Shown here: one piece after another, positions 1-11,514 of the stretch
How the letters are laid out: each line of letters opens with the position of its first letter
How positions within the stretch are numbered: the first letter of the stretch is position 1
Source: Mortierella alpina
Taxonomy: Eukaryota; Mortierellomycota; Mortierellomycetes; Mortierellales; Mortierellaceae
Reading direction: 5' to 3'
DNA length: 64,000 bases
NCBI GenBank assembly: GCA_029449245.1
Contig: JANATF010000005.1
Coordinates: 2,852,001 to 2,916,000, forward strand
Notes under the pieces: model-generated
Told to the model about the DNA's origin: nothing
Database searches by the model: none
What the model saw: the letters and a program-made list of their open reading frames with translations, nothing else
Made by a program: the position numbers and the translations under genes

Positions 1-1494
1 TACCATCAGACCACCCCCCCGTTTCGCGCCTCCCACAGCAGTGTGCAATCAGGTACTGTACCGCATATCAATGCCGAGTTGCTTTTCGGGCCCAAGTGTT
101 CATAGTGGGCGGGATCGTTTTACAGTTTTTTTTTCTGTGCCTGAAGGTCCAAGCCCCGATTAGGGAGGGCCCGGCGTGTATACACTTTGGATTGTAGCTT
201 TGATTCATATATATATATTCTATTTGCATCGCCACATGATTCTGATCAAGAGAAAAGGCTGCAAGTTTGGGAGCTTTGGTCCCTTGGAAAATGCCTTGGA
301 CCCAAATGCAGGCATGGGGATGAACTTTCCAAATGTTTTGGGCTGTTACATTCCTTTTATCTTGTTGTTGGCTGGAGCAAGGTCTATGGATCTAGCTTCG
401 AATGTGAGGCTGAAGGTCGAGAGATAGATCTATCGGTATATCGGTAGCGTTGTTTACCCAGGGAAAATGTGTGCGGGCTGGCAGCACGGGAGAGCCAAGT
501 GCAGTAGAAAGGGAACAGAAAAAGGGGGGGAGGAGAGGAGGAGAAAAAAAAAAGGACACCACACGACCACTGCGCGCTACATTGCTCACACGACAAAACC
601 CAAAACACCAATCCTCTGCACACGACACCTTTGTGCAATGGCGTGTGCAGTTGTTATTTTAGCCATCAAGGCTGGGGGCCAAAGGCGAGATGGCGGAGAG
701 GAGGCAGAGAGCGAGATATAAATACCGCACGCATACACACACACCATAACCCAGAAAAGAAAAGTTTTCTGTACCTTCTTTTTTGCTAATACAGTGGCCC
801 CCCTTCTCCCTCTGTCCCTCTCTCTTCTCTCTTCTGCTCTCGTATTCTCGCTCTCTTTGTCCTCCGTCGTTTATTCCTTGTCCGCTTTTTCCATCCTCAT
901 CTCCTCGTCGCCCATCCCTCATCTGTGTCGGTGCCATCCCTCCATCTGCACACACTTGCCCTGCCCACCCCCTCTCCCCAGAGCAGCCGCATACCGCGCG
1001 TAATAACATTTCCGGTTTTTGATACATAAGCCGGCAAATCCTCGGTATCAACGTACGTTGGCTTCTGGGTTTTTCTGCTGGCTGCTTACAAGTACACCCG
1101 GCCCCGGCCAGTAGCACACTCGCTGCTAAGCCTTTATCCATGCCAACTATGAAGCCTCGGCCCGATGACTAGGCGTGCGTGGCGCCTGTCATTGGCCAGG
1201 TGCGCGATCGGACGCCTACTGAAACGTGTGCTGCCAATACTCGTTCACAGAGTTGGTGTGCGCAATGACTTTCCCCGAGTTGCCGTGCGTTGCGCAAGGG
1301 GCACATTGCTGTCGTTTGCCTTCAATCATCGCCGAGGCGCACTCAGCAACAGCAGCGATGACAAATTACGCTTACAGCTGCGTAACATATAATAATCAAA
1401 CATCGCCCTTCTTTTGTCTTTCCTTTGCCTTCCATATCTGCCTATGTTTCCACCTAGACATCCCAAGAAGACCTTTCATTCCTAAACCACTGCC
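1..1494. other. Intergenic region and promoter of the VTC gene
   Basis: No convincing gene is seen. Short open frames here lack codon structure or recognisable motifs. The sequence becomes CT-rich from about 780 to 990 and again at 1405-1490, just before the VTC start codon, which is the usual look of promoters in this window. Confidence 0.6.
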
Positions 1495-2354
1495 ATGAAG
1501 TTTGGAGATCATCTTAGCCTGTCCATTCAACCGGATTGGTCCTTCAACTATATCTCGTACGACGAACTGAAGAATGTCCTCAAGACTAGAACCCACTCAC
1601 AGCTCTGGAACGAAACGGATGAGGGCTATTTCGTAGAGCTCTTGGAACGTGAGCTGGAGAAGGTCTACAGCTTCCAAAACGTCAAGGTTGGTGAGATCCG
1701 TAGAAAGCTGGACTTTTACAGCTCCCAGGCCCAGGAATTCAAGAAGAACGGAGCTGAGGAGGAAACCTGGCGCGCACTCGAGGTCGAAATTTACAAGCTC
1801 GTTGCTGAGATCGATGTGCTGGCAAAGTACACTCGCCTCAACTACACTGGGTTCCTCAAGATCGTCAAGAAGCACGACGTAAGTTGACCCTCGATTGTTG
1901 CCCTCTCCGCCCCCTCGTTCCTTGCAGTAGGACGAACAATGGTGCACTTGCATCGCACTCCACCATGTTTCTTGTTCCACCACGATTCACTGCCCCTGCA
2001 CCACCTGCTGGGCTCTCCTATGTCTCTTGTTGTTGCTCTGGGTTTCTTTTTTCAGGTCAATTAATTGCTTTGGCTAGTGATTATGGTTCAAGATTTCATT
2101 ACCTTTGGCTGGCTGGTCAGTTTGGCCTCGTCCTCTCCTTTTTTTTTCGCCGATACACCACACGACTACGGCAGAAAGGAAAGAGAAAAAACAATTGAGA
2201 GCGTGCGCCCCCAGCCCTGCTCAAGTTACACACTACGTACTGCACACTACAGGCACTTTTTATCTCAAACGAACAACCCATTCATGCCGCCATCACATTC
2301 AGCTGGCCAGCAACATGAATGCATCTCTCGCGGGAGGGGAATCTTCAGCGTTTG

Positions 2355-2390
<36 letters not shown>

Positions 2391-4669
2391 TCGTAGCCTC
2401 TAACGTTTAAATATTTCACCTCTCCTTGACGCTTCAGAAACAAACACGATGGATGCTCAAGTCCATCTTCCACGTGCGACTCAACAGCAAGCCCTTCCAC
2501 AAGGAGAACTACGACGCTGTCATTGTCCGCCTCTCATCTATCTACCACATTGTTCGAGCCCGTGGACAAAAAGTCATGGGCGATGACAAGTTCTCGAATA
2601 TCGACTCTGCGGCGTTCGTGCGTGACACCACCAAGTACTGGGTGCATCCCGACAACATCACCGAGGTCAAGCTTGTGATCATGAAGCACTTGCCTGTTCT
2701 TGTCTTCAACACCAAAAAGGAGTACGAGGAGAACGACTCGGCCATTTCGTCCGTCTATGTTGATAACGACGAGTTTGAGTGTTACCAGGGACGTTTGGAG
2801 AAGTCCGATATGGCGCAGGCTATTCGTATCCGGTAAGTTGTCCAGCCAGTTCTATTTTTAACATACCGCTTCATTGAAACAACGCCAGGAGGGTTTGGGC
2901 CACAGCTTGTCTGACCTTAACCTGTTTTCGCGATTTGGGACTATCCTATGATAGCTGGTACGGACCAACTCCCACAGACAATGGACAGTGCTTTTTGGAG
3001 CGAAAGGTCCATCGTGAGAAATGGACGGGAGAGCAGAGTGTCAAGGAGCGCTTCCCAATCAAGACAAAGTACATTGACCCATACCTCACCGGTGACTATA
3101 CCATGGACGTCAAGTTTGCCAAGCTTCGTGCTCGTGGCCAAAAGTCGGTCAAGGACGTGGAGCTGATGCAAAAACTCGCCAACGATGTCCAGACGAGCAT
3201 CGTCACCAAAAAGATGCGTCCCACCATCCGCGCATTCTACCGCCGCACGGCCTTCCAGCTGTCCAACGACGCTCGTGTGCGCATCTCTCTTGATACCGAG
3301 CTGGCCTTGATTCGTGAGGATGACTATGGAAGGGGTCGCGCAGGCAACCACTGGAAGCGTGAGGACATTGGTATCGACTGGCCCTTTAAGCAGCTCCCAG
3401 CCGAGGACATCACTCGCTTCCCCTATGCCGTCCTCGAGGTCAAGTTGCAGACGCACCACGGTCAGGAGCCCCCAGCCTGGATTGTGGAGCTCATCAACTC
3501 TCACTTGGTCGAGTCCTGCCCACGTTTCTCAAAGTACATTCACGGTGTCGCCACGTTGCTCGAGGACAAGATCCAGATCCTTCCCTTCTGGCTTCCCCAG
3601 ATGGACCAAGATATCCGCAAGCCCCCCAACACTGACTTTGGTTTCGCCTCGTTCATGCCCCGAGCATGGCCAGTGGGCACACCTCAGGCGGGTCCTCGCC
3701 TCGCTCTTCCCGCACCCGCCATTCCCACAAGACCAAGGATTGGTGCTAATGGCGAGGCCATGGTAGTCGAGGGTGTTGTTGGCGCAAAGTCGCTCTCAGA
3801 GTTTGAGCCCAAGAAGCCCAAGACGATGGACAAAGCCACTTACCAGCAGATGATGCAGGAGAAGGGTGCCAAGAGCCGTCAGCCCAATACGGAAAACAAC
3901 TTTTACAACCAGCCTTCGGGTATGGCGTCCTCCAAGACAAGCGTTGCCGCATCACATCCTTTGGGTGACCACAGACCCGCTCAACAGCAGCGCCTGATGG
4001 CGCCACCAGCACGGCCCTGGATTGATGGCATCAACAACAGAGATTCAAGAGCATCGTTGGGCTCCGAGTTCTCTATCCAGCCCATGACGGAAAAGAACCA
4101 AGGCAATGTCGAGAACGATGATGGACTGTTGCGCAAAAAGTCGACGATCCGCCGTAAGCGTTTCGGTTTCCGTGAGAAGAGGGCGGCCTCTGTTAAGCGT
4201 GCATCAGCACCTGTGAGGATGGAGCCCAAGGTGTTCTTTGCCAACGAGCGTACCTTCCTCAACTGGCTGCAGTTCAGTGTGCTGCTGGGATCGATCTCGT
4301 TGACGCTGCTCAATTTCGGAAACAACACGACACGCATCTCAGGAGCGGTGCTGACGGTCATTACGTTGCTGGCGATGGTCTATGCCCTGGGTATCTTCCA
4401 CATCCGTCTGTCCAACATCCTGTCCACAAAGCCCAACCGCCAGTTCCACGACCGGTATGGACCCACGGTGCTGTGTGTGTTCTTGTTCGGTGCCTACTTC
4501 CTGAACTTTTACAGTAAGTGTTTCAAGTCATGTCGTTCCTATGTCTCGTTGAGCTGGTTTTTTTTTCTCGCTAGACCTTTTGTCTAACGTCTCTTTCTCG
4601 CTTTTTCTTTTCTTCTTTTCTTCTTTTGCAGCCAAGTTCATCCAAACTCCGGCACCAAAGACTCCATAA
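1495..4669 (+). CDS. VTC4: Vacuolar transporter chaperone, VTC4-like polyphosphate polymerase
   Basis: VTC4 polymerises ATP gamma-phosphate into polyphosphate and moves it into the vacuole or acidocalcisome lumen within the VTC complex. Exons: 1495-1878, 2438-2832, 2955-4513, 4632-4669, giving 791 aa, close to yeast VTC4 (721 aa) and VTC2/3 (about 830 aa). The N-terminal SPX domain (about residues 1-190, starting [15 protein letters not shown]) senses inositol pyrophosphates. The central tunnel domain carries basic motifs such as [10 protein letters not shown] and the [10 protein letters not shown] lysine/histidine segment. I prefer VTC4 over the non-catalytic VTC2/3 because of [20 protein letters not shown] and [14 protein letters not shown], which read like VTC4; this is from memory of the family. 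The C-terminus has three hydrophobic segments after [10 protein letters not shown] (VTC1/DUF202-like). The last coding exon is only 38 nt. No catalytic residue appears lost. Confidence 0.9.
2358..2389. repeat. Poly-T tract in VTC intron 1
   Basis: About 30 consecutive T lie in the first intron, roughly 50 nt upstream of the exon 2 acceptor at 2436-2437. It may act as an extended polypyrimidine tract, and it is also a likely sequencing or length-variation hotspot. Confidence 0.8.
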
Positions 4670-4731
4670 GTTCAGGATCACATACCCACTTACCATCGCT
4701 TCTTGACAAGCCCAAACTAAGCACAACACAG

Positions 4732-4732
<1 letters not shown>

Positions 4733-4770
<38 letters not shown>
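4733..4770. repeat. (CA)n microsatellite in the VTC 3' region
   Basis: An almost pure CA dinucleotide run with a single interruption lies about 65 bp after the VTC stop codon, probably in the 3' UTR. Confidence 0.85.
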
Positions 4771-5101
4771 TCCTTTCCGGAAAAGATCCAACAGAGGCCC
4801 TTGCTTTTTGTTTTTCATCTTCTCTCCGGGCAGTTGCAGTGGGGCGAGTGCAGAACGAGATCTAGACCATCCCGTGCATTTTTCTTCATATTCCCGTTTC
4901 TTCATTATTCGTAATCGTTTTTGGTTTTTTTTCTTTTTTTTCTTTCAAATAAACCACTGTCCTTTTCTAAAAGACCCACCAACCACCAAAGCTTTGCAAG
5001 CGGATGTTTTTTTGTTGAAAGTGAGGGTGTGGATCTGAGGCTTAAGGGTGTCAGTCAGACATTTTCTGATATGTTCCCCCTCAGGCACTGATTTCGACTG
5101 G

Positions 5102-5128
5102 TTCCTTCTTTTCCCCCTCTTCACCAAA
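5102..5128 (+). promoter_or_regulatory. Pyrimidine tract upstream of RPS17 start
   Basis: A CT-rich tract ends just before the proposed isolated ATG at 5137. Such tracts sit at transcription starts of ribosomal protein genes, and a similar one precedes the uL23 gene at 33268-33284. The role is inferred. Confidence 0.4.
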
Positions 5129-5136
5129 TATCCACA

Positions 5137-6590
5137 ATGGCAAGTCATCGAGCGTCGTCACACGTGACACCCTCATGAGACAGCAGTTTACACATACAAA
5201 CTGAGGAAGGCCTTCCCTGGGATACATACGACCAACACCAGCTCGGCAACACTCCGATCCCTGCATCCATGCATCCATGCGTGCATCCATCCATCCATCG
5301 ACTGATCCATCTTTCCCGATCCCTCTTGCTGCTCCTGTCCCCCCCACCCTTCCCCACTCTACCCTCCCGAACTCTTCCATCAACTTACCTACTCTTTGGC
5401 ATCTTTGATCTTTGGAGAAGCTTTTTGTCGTCCCGTTCTGGCGTGTTGAGGATGACGTTTTGTTCCTTTCCTTTCTTCTCTTGTCGTTGTTCTCCTGGAG
5501 TCTTCTTGGGACCTGTTGTTCTTCCCCTTCTCTCCTGCCTTACTCTGGTGAATCAGACTCTCGTGTCTCTTTGCTTGCTCCCATCTGCTGTGATCTTGGA
5601 AGCAAGAAAACAGCCAGCTGGAGAAAGCAAAAGACTCGAAGGTCTGATCCAACAGAGCTAGAAGGCAAAGAAGGAGTCGAGTTGGCTGACTCCATGAAAC
5701 CCGGGAAAGGACAAACAAAGAGAAGGAGGACAAGAACAGGCTGAAGGACCAGATGCACAAGGGACAGGGATACAAAGGTCTTCTTCACTGAGACTGGATA
5801 GCGGACAGCTGTGTTGTGTTGAACCGAGTTTGGATGGGAGTCAAAGTGGAGAAGGAGGGGGGTTTGACGGGGGGCAGTAGGGGGAGGAGGGAAAGGATGA
5901 GTTCATGTGGACGTTTGGAACAATGGACCCCCTTTCTCGCCAGTGGCTTTCATGGACGAGTGGATCATATCGAACAGCGTTGCTGATACAGAGGATCGCC
6001 CACAGGGATTGGATGGGCTAGCTGGACATGTACAAGGACGTTAGACCTACCACCCGACTTGGATCGACAGTAGACCTCAACAACGAACAGCAGCAGCTAG
6101 AAGCCACATGTACGAAAACAGCCCAGCCTAACAATCAACTGCTTTCTCCTTCACTTCTTAAAAAAAACAGGGTCGCGTTAGAACTAAGACTGTCAAGAGA
6201 GCCTCCAAGGTCCTCATCGAGAAGTACTACCCTCGCTTGACCCTGGACTTCCAGACCAACAAGAAGATCGCCTCCGAGGTTGCCATCATCCCCTCCAAGC
6301 GTCTCCGTAACAAGATCGCTGGTTTCACCACCCACTTGATGAAGCGTATCCAGCGTGGTCCCGTCCGCGGCATCTCCTTCAAGCTTCAGGAGGAGGAGCG
6401 TGAGCGCAAGGACAACTACATCCCCGAGGTCTCCGCTCTCGACACCTCGGCCATCGAGATCGACACCGAGACCCAGAACTTGCTCAAGTCCTTGAACTTT
6501 GAGGAGTTGGCCGGCGTCACCGCCGTCGAGGTCAAGCAGACCGTTGTCGACACCCGCAAGCCCCGCGGTGATCGCAAGGAGCGCGCTTAA
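5137..6590 (+). CDS. RPS17: 40S ribosomal protein S17 (eS17)
   Basis: Structural protein of the small ribosomal subunit. Exon 2 (6171-6590) encodes [20 protein letters not shown] through the C-terminal [11 protein letters not shown]; with the initiator Met this gives 140 aa, matching the family (135-136 aa in human and yeast). The family has a conserved intron directly after the initiator codon, so exon 1 should be just ATG. The only ATG upstream followed by a splice-like donor is 5137-5139, followed by GCAAGT, implying a 1,031-bp GC-AG intron (5140-6170) ending in CAG. No ATG followed by GT occurs between 4670 and 6170. Exon 2 is certain; the position of exon 1 is an inference from intron position and the pyrimidine tract before it. 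The gene converges with glycyl-tRNA synthetase, 177 bp apart. Confidence 0.88.
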
Positions 6591-6767
6591 ATCATTTTCG
6601 AGTCGTTGAAAATAAAAAACTCGTCGCCCCATGCTCTCTTCACCTCTTTTCACTTCAATTCACACTTGTCGCCTTCTGCTGCTTCTGAGATTTGTAGCTT
6701 TTTTTCTGCTGCTATCGAGTCGGTCCACTTTAATATTCTTTTATCTACATTGGAGTTTCTTCCTTCT

Positions 6768-9336
6768 TTACTCGTTGACCTCCTGAGACTCGAAGGCTGG
6801 GTACTTGGCGCGAACATCCTCCCACGACAACTTGCCTTCGCACATCTCCTTGACCAAGTCAACAATCACCTCAATCTTCTCACGGATCTGCTTGGTCGAA
6901 TCACGTTCGCGGAGCGTAATCGTGTTGTCCTGAACAGATTGGAAATCAACTGTGATGCCAAAGGGTGTGCCGAGCTCATCGTTACGAGCATAGCGACGGC
7001 CAATCGAGGCGCCAGAGTCGTCCACCTTGCTCGAGACACCGCTGCGACGAAGCTGCGCAGAGACTTTGTTCAACACGGGGATAAAAGCCTCGTTGGTCGA
7101 CAGAGGAACGAGCAAGCACTTCGTGGGGGCGATAACGGGGGGGAATGACAACACACCGCGCTGCTCACCCTCGGGACGGACCCAGTAGACATGCTCCATC
7201 AAACAGTACAAGATACGGCCAATACCGAACGAGGGCTCAATGACGTTGGGTGTAAACTCGCGGACTAGTAGTTTCATCAGAGCATGAACAAGTTTGCTGG
7301 CGCGTTAATAAAGCAGATCGATGTCGACACCTTGTGCAAAAAAAAAAGGATGATAGTGGTGGCGAGATTGAAAACTTACTGTGAGTGGTGATCGAGACCT
7401 TCTCAAAGCTGGAGATGAGATCCTTGGTGATATCGAATGACTCGCCGTTGACAGCGACGGCAAAGGAGCCAGTGCTATCGTGCGACTTCTTCAGCTCCTC
7501 CAAGGTCGATTCGTCCAATGCAGCCAAGTGCTCCTCAACAGCCTTGGCGTTCTTCTTGAAGCGAGGGCCAAAGACCTTCTTGTTGATCTCGAGCTGCAAC
7601 TTCTCCTCCACCAGGGGCTCAGGCAGACGCTCACGAACAACGAGCTTCTCGCCAGTCTTGTTCGAGTGAACAGTCAGATCATAGGCGGAGCGATCAGCGC
7701 AACCAACGCACTCCTTCCAGCCATAGGAGGTGTGGATCTCGGCATCCCAGCAGTCGCAGGCATAATGAGCCATCTCGTTCGACATGTGCTGACGGAAACG
7801 AATACGGTCAGGGTTGATACCGATCTTGGACAGGAACATGTGAATGCGGACCAAGAAGTAGCCCAAAGTCTGGTTGTCGATAATCTTCTTCTCCACAGCC
7901 TCGCCAACAGTGATGTCCAAGAGCTCAGTCTTGCCCTGAAGCTGCGTCGCCGCAGGCAAAATGCTGAGCTTGTAGTTGGCAACCTCGTTGAAACGGGCGT
8001 GATCCTTCTTGTTGGGGTCGACATAGTGCTCAATCTCTGCCATCGTGAACTCACTGATTGTTGTAAAGTAAGAACCCATGTAGACAGGTCAGTCGCTTTG
8101 AACTTTTCCCTACTTTTGAATCAGGCCATTATCATAATAGTATAGGGCCATTGAAAAAACAAACTTTTCTTACCGGACACGCAAAAGACCCTCACGAGGG
8201 GAGATCTCGTTACGGAAGGAACGACCAATCTGGGCAGAGGCAAAAGGCATGCGGTCGTTGTTAAACTCGAGCAGCCTCTTGAAGTTCAAGAACTGGCCCT
8301 GGGCAGTCTCGGGGCGCAAGAAACCAGGGAACTGGCCAGTGGGTCCAATGCTGCTGGCGAACATGAGGTTGAAAACGACGGGCTCGGAAATGTCGTTGCT
8401 GGTCTCGGGCGATTTGATTTGGTGGGTACGCATGAGTTCGCCGAGTTGGGGGCCAGAGTAGTTATCGATCTATAATGTAATCAAGGTTTAACATCCATAA
8501 GTCTCCAGGACAACAGTGCTTCATCGGGAATACACTATTGGCTTTTCCTTCCAACTTGTAGCGATCCGTGCGCCTCACCTGAGCAAGAATCTCCTTGTAG
8601 GCTTGGACAGAGGCGTCCTCGAGACGGACAGCGGTGACCTTGGCGGCCTTCTTCTTCTTCTTCTCGTCCTTGTCTGCTTTGGTCTCGACAGGTGCATTGC
8701 GGGCAATCTTGTCGCCGTCAAGACGGGCCTCAAGAACGTTCTCGACCAAGTGATCAGCGCGGAAAATCTCGCCAGTCTTGAGATCCTTGCACATCCAGTC
8801 CGAGAAGCGATCGACGTGGCCCGAGGTCTTGAGGACCTCGGCAGGAGTCATGATGGAGCAGTCTACCTCGAGCATATCCTCCTCGAGCACAAAGTGCTTG
8901 CGCCAGATATCGAGCACGTTGGCCTGGAGGGCGCAGCCTGGGGGACCGTAGTCGTAAAGACCAGCAACACCTGTCGAAAGAAATACAAGGTGAGTCACCG
9001 CACTAGCGTCTGACCATGCGCCAATGGCAATGGTGACTCAACCAATGTCCACACTCGACATAAATTCTCATAACAAGTAGGTTGGATTCGATGCTGAAGT
9101 GGCAAGAAAATAGTAGGCCAGCAATTGCAAAGGAAGCATCAAAAACCCGCTTGCTCGCATGTTGGAGGTTGACGTTGGAGTTGAGCGCGCCCCCTGTTTC
9201 TTTATCCTTTTCTCCTGTGTCGTTTTTTTTTGTTACCTCCATAGAGAGAGAATGCAGGGGCGTAAAAGAAGCGCTTGCCGAGCAACTGCTCCAGAGCAGC
9301 TCTGTTGAAGACGGGTTCGGGGACAGCAGCGGACAT
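6768..9336 (-). CDS. GRS1: Glycyl-tRNA synthetase
   Basis: Class II aminoacyl-tRNA synthetase that charges tRNA-Gly, normally serving cytosol and mitochondria in fungi. Exons on the minus strand: 9336-9237, 8970-8579, 8469-8174, 8053-7380, 7264-6768, giving 652 aa. Motif 1 lies around [12 protein letters not shown]; motif 2 contains [20 protein letters not shown] and [19 protein letters not shown]; motif 3 is [15 protein letters not shown]. The anticodon-binding domain follows ([18 protein letters not shown]). A Lys-rich insertion ([10 protein letters not shown]) sits between motifs 1 and 2, as in eukaryotic enzymes. There is no N-terminal WHEP domain. All five exon junctions preserve frame with GT-AG signals. 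The first ATG gives [12 protein letters not shown]; a separate mitochondrial leader is not evident. Confidence 0.95.
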
Positions 9337-9471
9337 GGTGATGATGAAAGAGGATGAATGAAGAGAGAAAGAATCAACGAATCAACATACACTCTTCTCT
9401 CTGTTTGTTCAAGTGTGTTGAGTCAAGACAAGCCACCGCATCTTCCTCGATCAAAAAACACAGGCAAAAGC

Positions 9472-9477
9472 AAAAAA
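9472..9477 (-). terminator. RNA polymerase III terminator of tRNA-Trp
   Basis: On the minus strand a run of six T follows the tRNA 3' end by about 5 nt, the usual Pol III stop. Confidence 0.75.
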
Positions 9478-9482
9478 GAAGT

Positions 9483-9555
9483 TGGAGAATGAGAGACTTG
9501 AACTCCCGACCTTCCGCTTTGGAGACGGACGCGCTGCCAATTGCGCCAATCCTCC
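9483..9555 (-). tRNA. tRNA-Trp (anticodon CCA), no intron
   Basis: The minus strand folds into a standard cloverleaf of 73 nt. The acceptor GGAGGAT pairs with ATTCTCC (one G-U), the D stem is GCGC/GCGC, the anticodon stem TCCGT/GCGGA holds loop CTCCAAA (anticodon CCA), and the T stem GGGAG/CTCTC holds loop TTCAAGT. Discriminator base is A. Internal Pol III promoters are visible: A box TGGCGCAATTGG and B box GTTCAAGTC. It lies 146 bp upstream of the glycyl-tRNA synthetase start on the same strand. No intron interrupts the anticodon loop. Confidence 0.93.
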
Positions 9556-9617
9556 TGAACCAGGATAATTCCTATTGGTTGAAATGTTAGAAATTTATTC
9601 CATCATATTCTTTCTGT

Positions 9618-9673
9618 AACGTACATTTTGTACGTTGACTAGACATGTGATTTACACGTAAATCACGTGTCTA
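9618..9673. repeat. Two adjacent inverted repeats upstream of tRNA-Trp
   Basis: AACGTAC (9618-9624) and GTACGTT (9630-9636) form a perfect 7-bp stem with a 5-nt loop. Immediately beyond it, TAGACATGTGATTTAC (9640-9655) and GTAAATCACGTGTCTA (9658-9673) form a 16-bp stem with one mismatch and a 2-nt spacer. The second contains a CACGTG core. They sit between the tRNA 5' end and the 3' end of the Lys/Ser-rich gene. Confidence 0.85.
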
Positions 9674-9805
9674 TGGCGGACTGCCCTTAGGCCACCTCCA
9701 AAAACGCGAAAGCAAGGCTACATAAGAAGAGTGTACTCATTCTCGCGTGTGCCGTGTCTTTATTCTTCAACCTGCTAGTGCTGCTTGTGTTGAGCGCGTT
9801 CGAAA

Positions 9806-11514
9806 TTAATGGGTGGCAGTGGAGGTGGGGGCCGAGGGTGTGGTAGCAGTCTCCTTGATAACCACCTCGGTCTTGACGACCTGGTCCGTAATGGCGCCTG
9901 CAGAAACAACAGTCTCGTCCGTGACCTGGGCCTTGACGATGGTCTCCTCAACCGCCTTCTCGGTGATTTCGGAGGAGGTGCCGCATTCAATTACTTTTCC
10001 AGTTCGCAAGACTTTGTTTTCGACGTCCAGCCCAACAGTGATGTCGGCTAGAATAAAAAAAGAGGGAGAAGTTTAGCTTGGGATAATGAGTGGCGCCATG
10101 TAGTCGTATCGCGATGCGGTCAACACACTTACAGGCTTCCTTGGCTAGCTTCTCGACCTCATCCTTGTCAATGACATTGTCGTCCTTTGAGTAGCAGACA
10201 AGAGAAGGTTGAAAGTTAGCAGACGTTATAGAGAGAGGAAATCGACTCTTCATCGAACATGATGATATACCTTGTCCGAACCGGAGTCAGAGTCAGAGTC
10301 GGATTCAGAGGAAGACGACGAGGAGGACGACGAGGATGAAGATGAAGACGACGAGGATGAAGACGACGAGGATGAAGATGAGGATGACGAGGATGAAGAC
10401 GACGAGGATGAAGATGAGGATGACGACGAGGACGAGGAAGATGACGACGATGAGGAAGAAGAATCACTGCCGCTATCACTTTCGCTGTCGCTTGCTGGCT
10501 TGAAATCCTCATCTGACTCGCGGTCCGACTAAGTTCAAGAGCGTGTGGATCAAAGTAGTGAGTACTAAAGCAGAAGCATAATGTCGGTTGGTGGCGTAAC
10601 TGCGTGAACACCACACGATCAAAGCAACTTACGCCTAGATCATCCAAGATCGTCAGCTTCTTTTCGGCGGCTTCCTTGATGGCCTCGCCCTCTACCTTGA
10701 TCTCTTCCTTGTTCTCCTTGTCCTCCTTGAGCTCCTTGACCTTCTTGACTTTCTTGTCCTTCTTGTCCTTCTTGTCCTTCTTGTCCATCTTGTCCTTCTT
10801 GTCTTTCTTGTCTTTCTTGTCAGCCTTCAACTTCTTCTCCTTCACCTCCTTGCCCTTCTTCTCTCCATCACTGTCGCTGTCAGAGTCCTTCTTGTCCTTC
10901 TTCTCTTTCTTCTCTTTCTTGTCCTTCTTCTCCTTCTTGTCCTTCTTGTCCTTTTTGTCCTTTTTGTCAACCTTTAGTTTCTTCTCCTTCTTGTCCTTCT
11001 TGTCCTCATCACCCTCGCTGTCGCTGTCGCTCGAGTCCTCCTTGTCCTTCTTCTCCTTCTTCTCCTTCTTCTTGTCCTTCTTCTTGTCCTTCTTCTTGTC
11101 CTTCTTCTTGTCCTTCTTCTTGTCCTTCTTCTTGTCCTTCTTGAGCTTCTTCTCCTTCAAGGCCTTCTTCTCGTCATCGCTTTCGCTCTCACTGTCGCCA
11201 TCAGTGCCGCTCTTCTCCATGACACAGGAGGTGGACGCTGAGGCGATGGCAGTGGCATCCACGGCCGACTCGCTTGTGACTTGGATAGACTCTTCAGAGG
11301 TGAGGGAGATTTTGAGTTCCGAAAAGCGCTCTTGGACTAATTCAGAGACCTCGTGCTGTGTCGTGGTGGCGGTCGTGGTCTCGGTCACGGTGGTGGTGGT
11401 GCTGGACGCAGTGGCGCAGGTTGCATCGATTGCTGCATCCTTGATTTCGATAGTCTCGACAGTAGTCTCGCGCGTGGTCTTGGCCTCGGGCTGGATGGAG
11501 GCGATATTCGACAT
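9806..11514 (-). CDS. Lys/Ser-rich low-complexity protein (KKDK repeats, 52-Ser run)
   Basis: Not recognised as a named family. Exons: 11514-10633, 10528-10271, 10184-10133, 10047-9806, closing to 477 aa. Residues 1-120 are Thr/Ala/Glu-rich. Residues about 120-285 are three blocks of KKDK/KKEK repeats separated by acidic serine patches (SSDSDSEGDED, SDSDSDGE), which are typical casein kinase 2 sites. Exon 2 encodes an uninterrupted run of 52 serines, all TCN codons with mixed third bases, flanked by SDSESDSGSD and SESDSDSDSGSD. The C-terminus (about 110 aa, DNVIDKDEVEKLAKEAC, VGLDVENKVLRTGKVIECG) is acidic and Val/Thr-rich. The alternation of basic and acidic-serine blocks resembles Nopp140/SRP40 nucleolar proteins, but I do not see the SRP40 C-terminal motif, so that is only an analogy. 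Confidence 0.82.

Noticed and set aside
176-447. Two overlapping plus-strand frames near the window start
   Set aside because: Short, no motif, no neighbouring splice-linked exon, and composition like the surrounding non-coding DNA.
10272-10532. Poly-Asp/Glu frame on the plus strand
   Set aside because: Antisense shadow of the 52-serine run.
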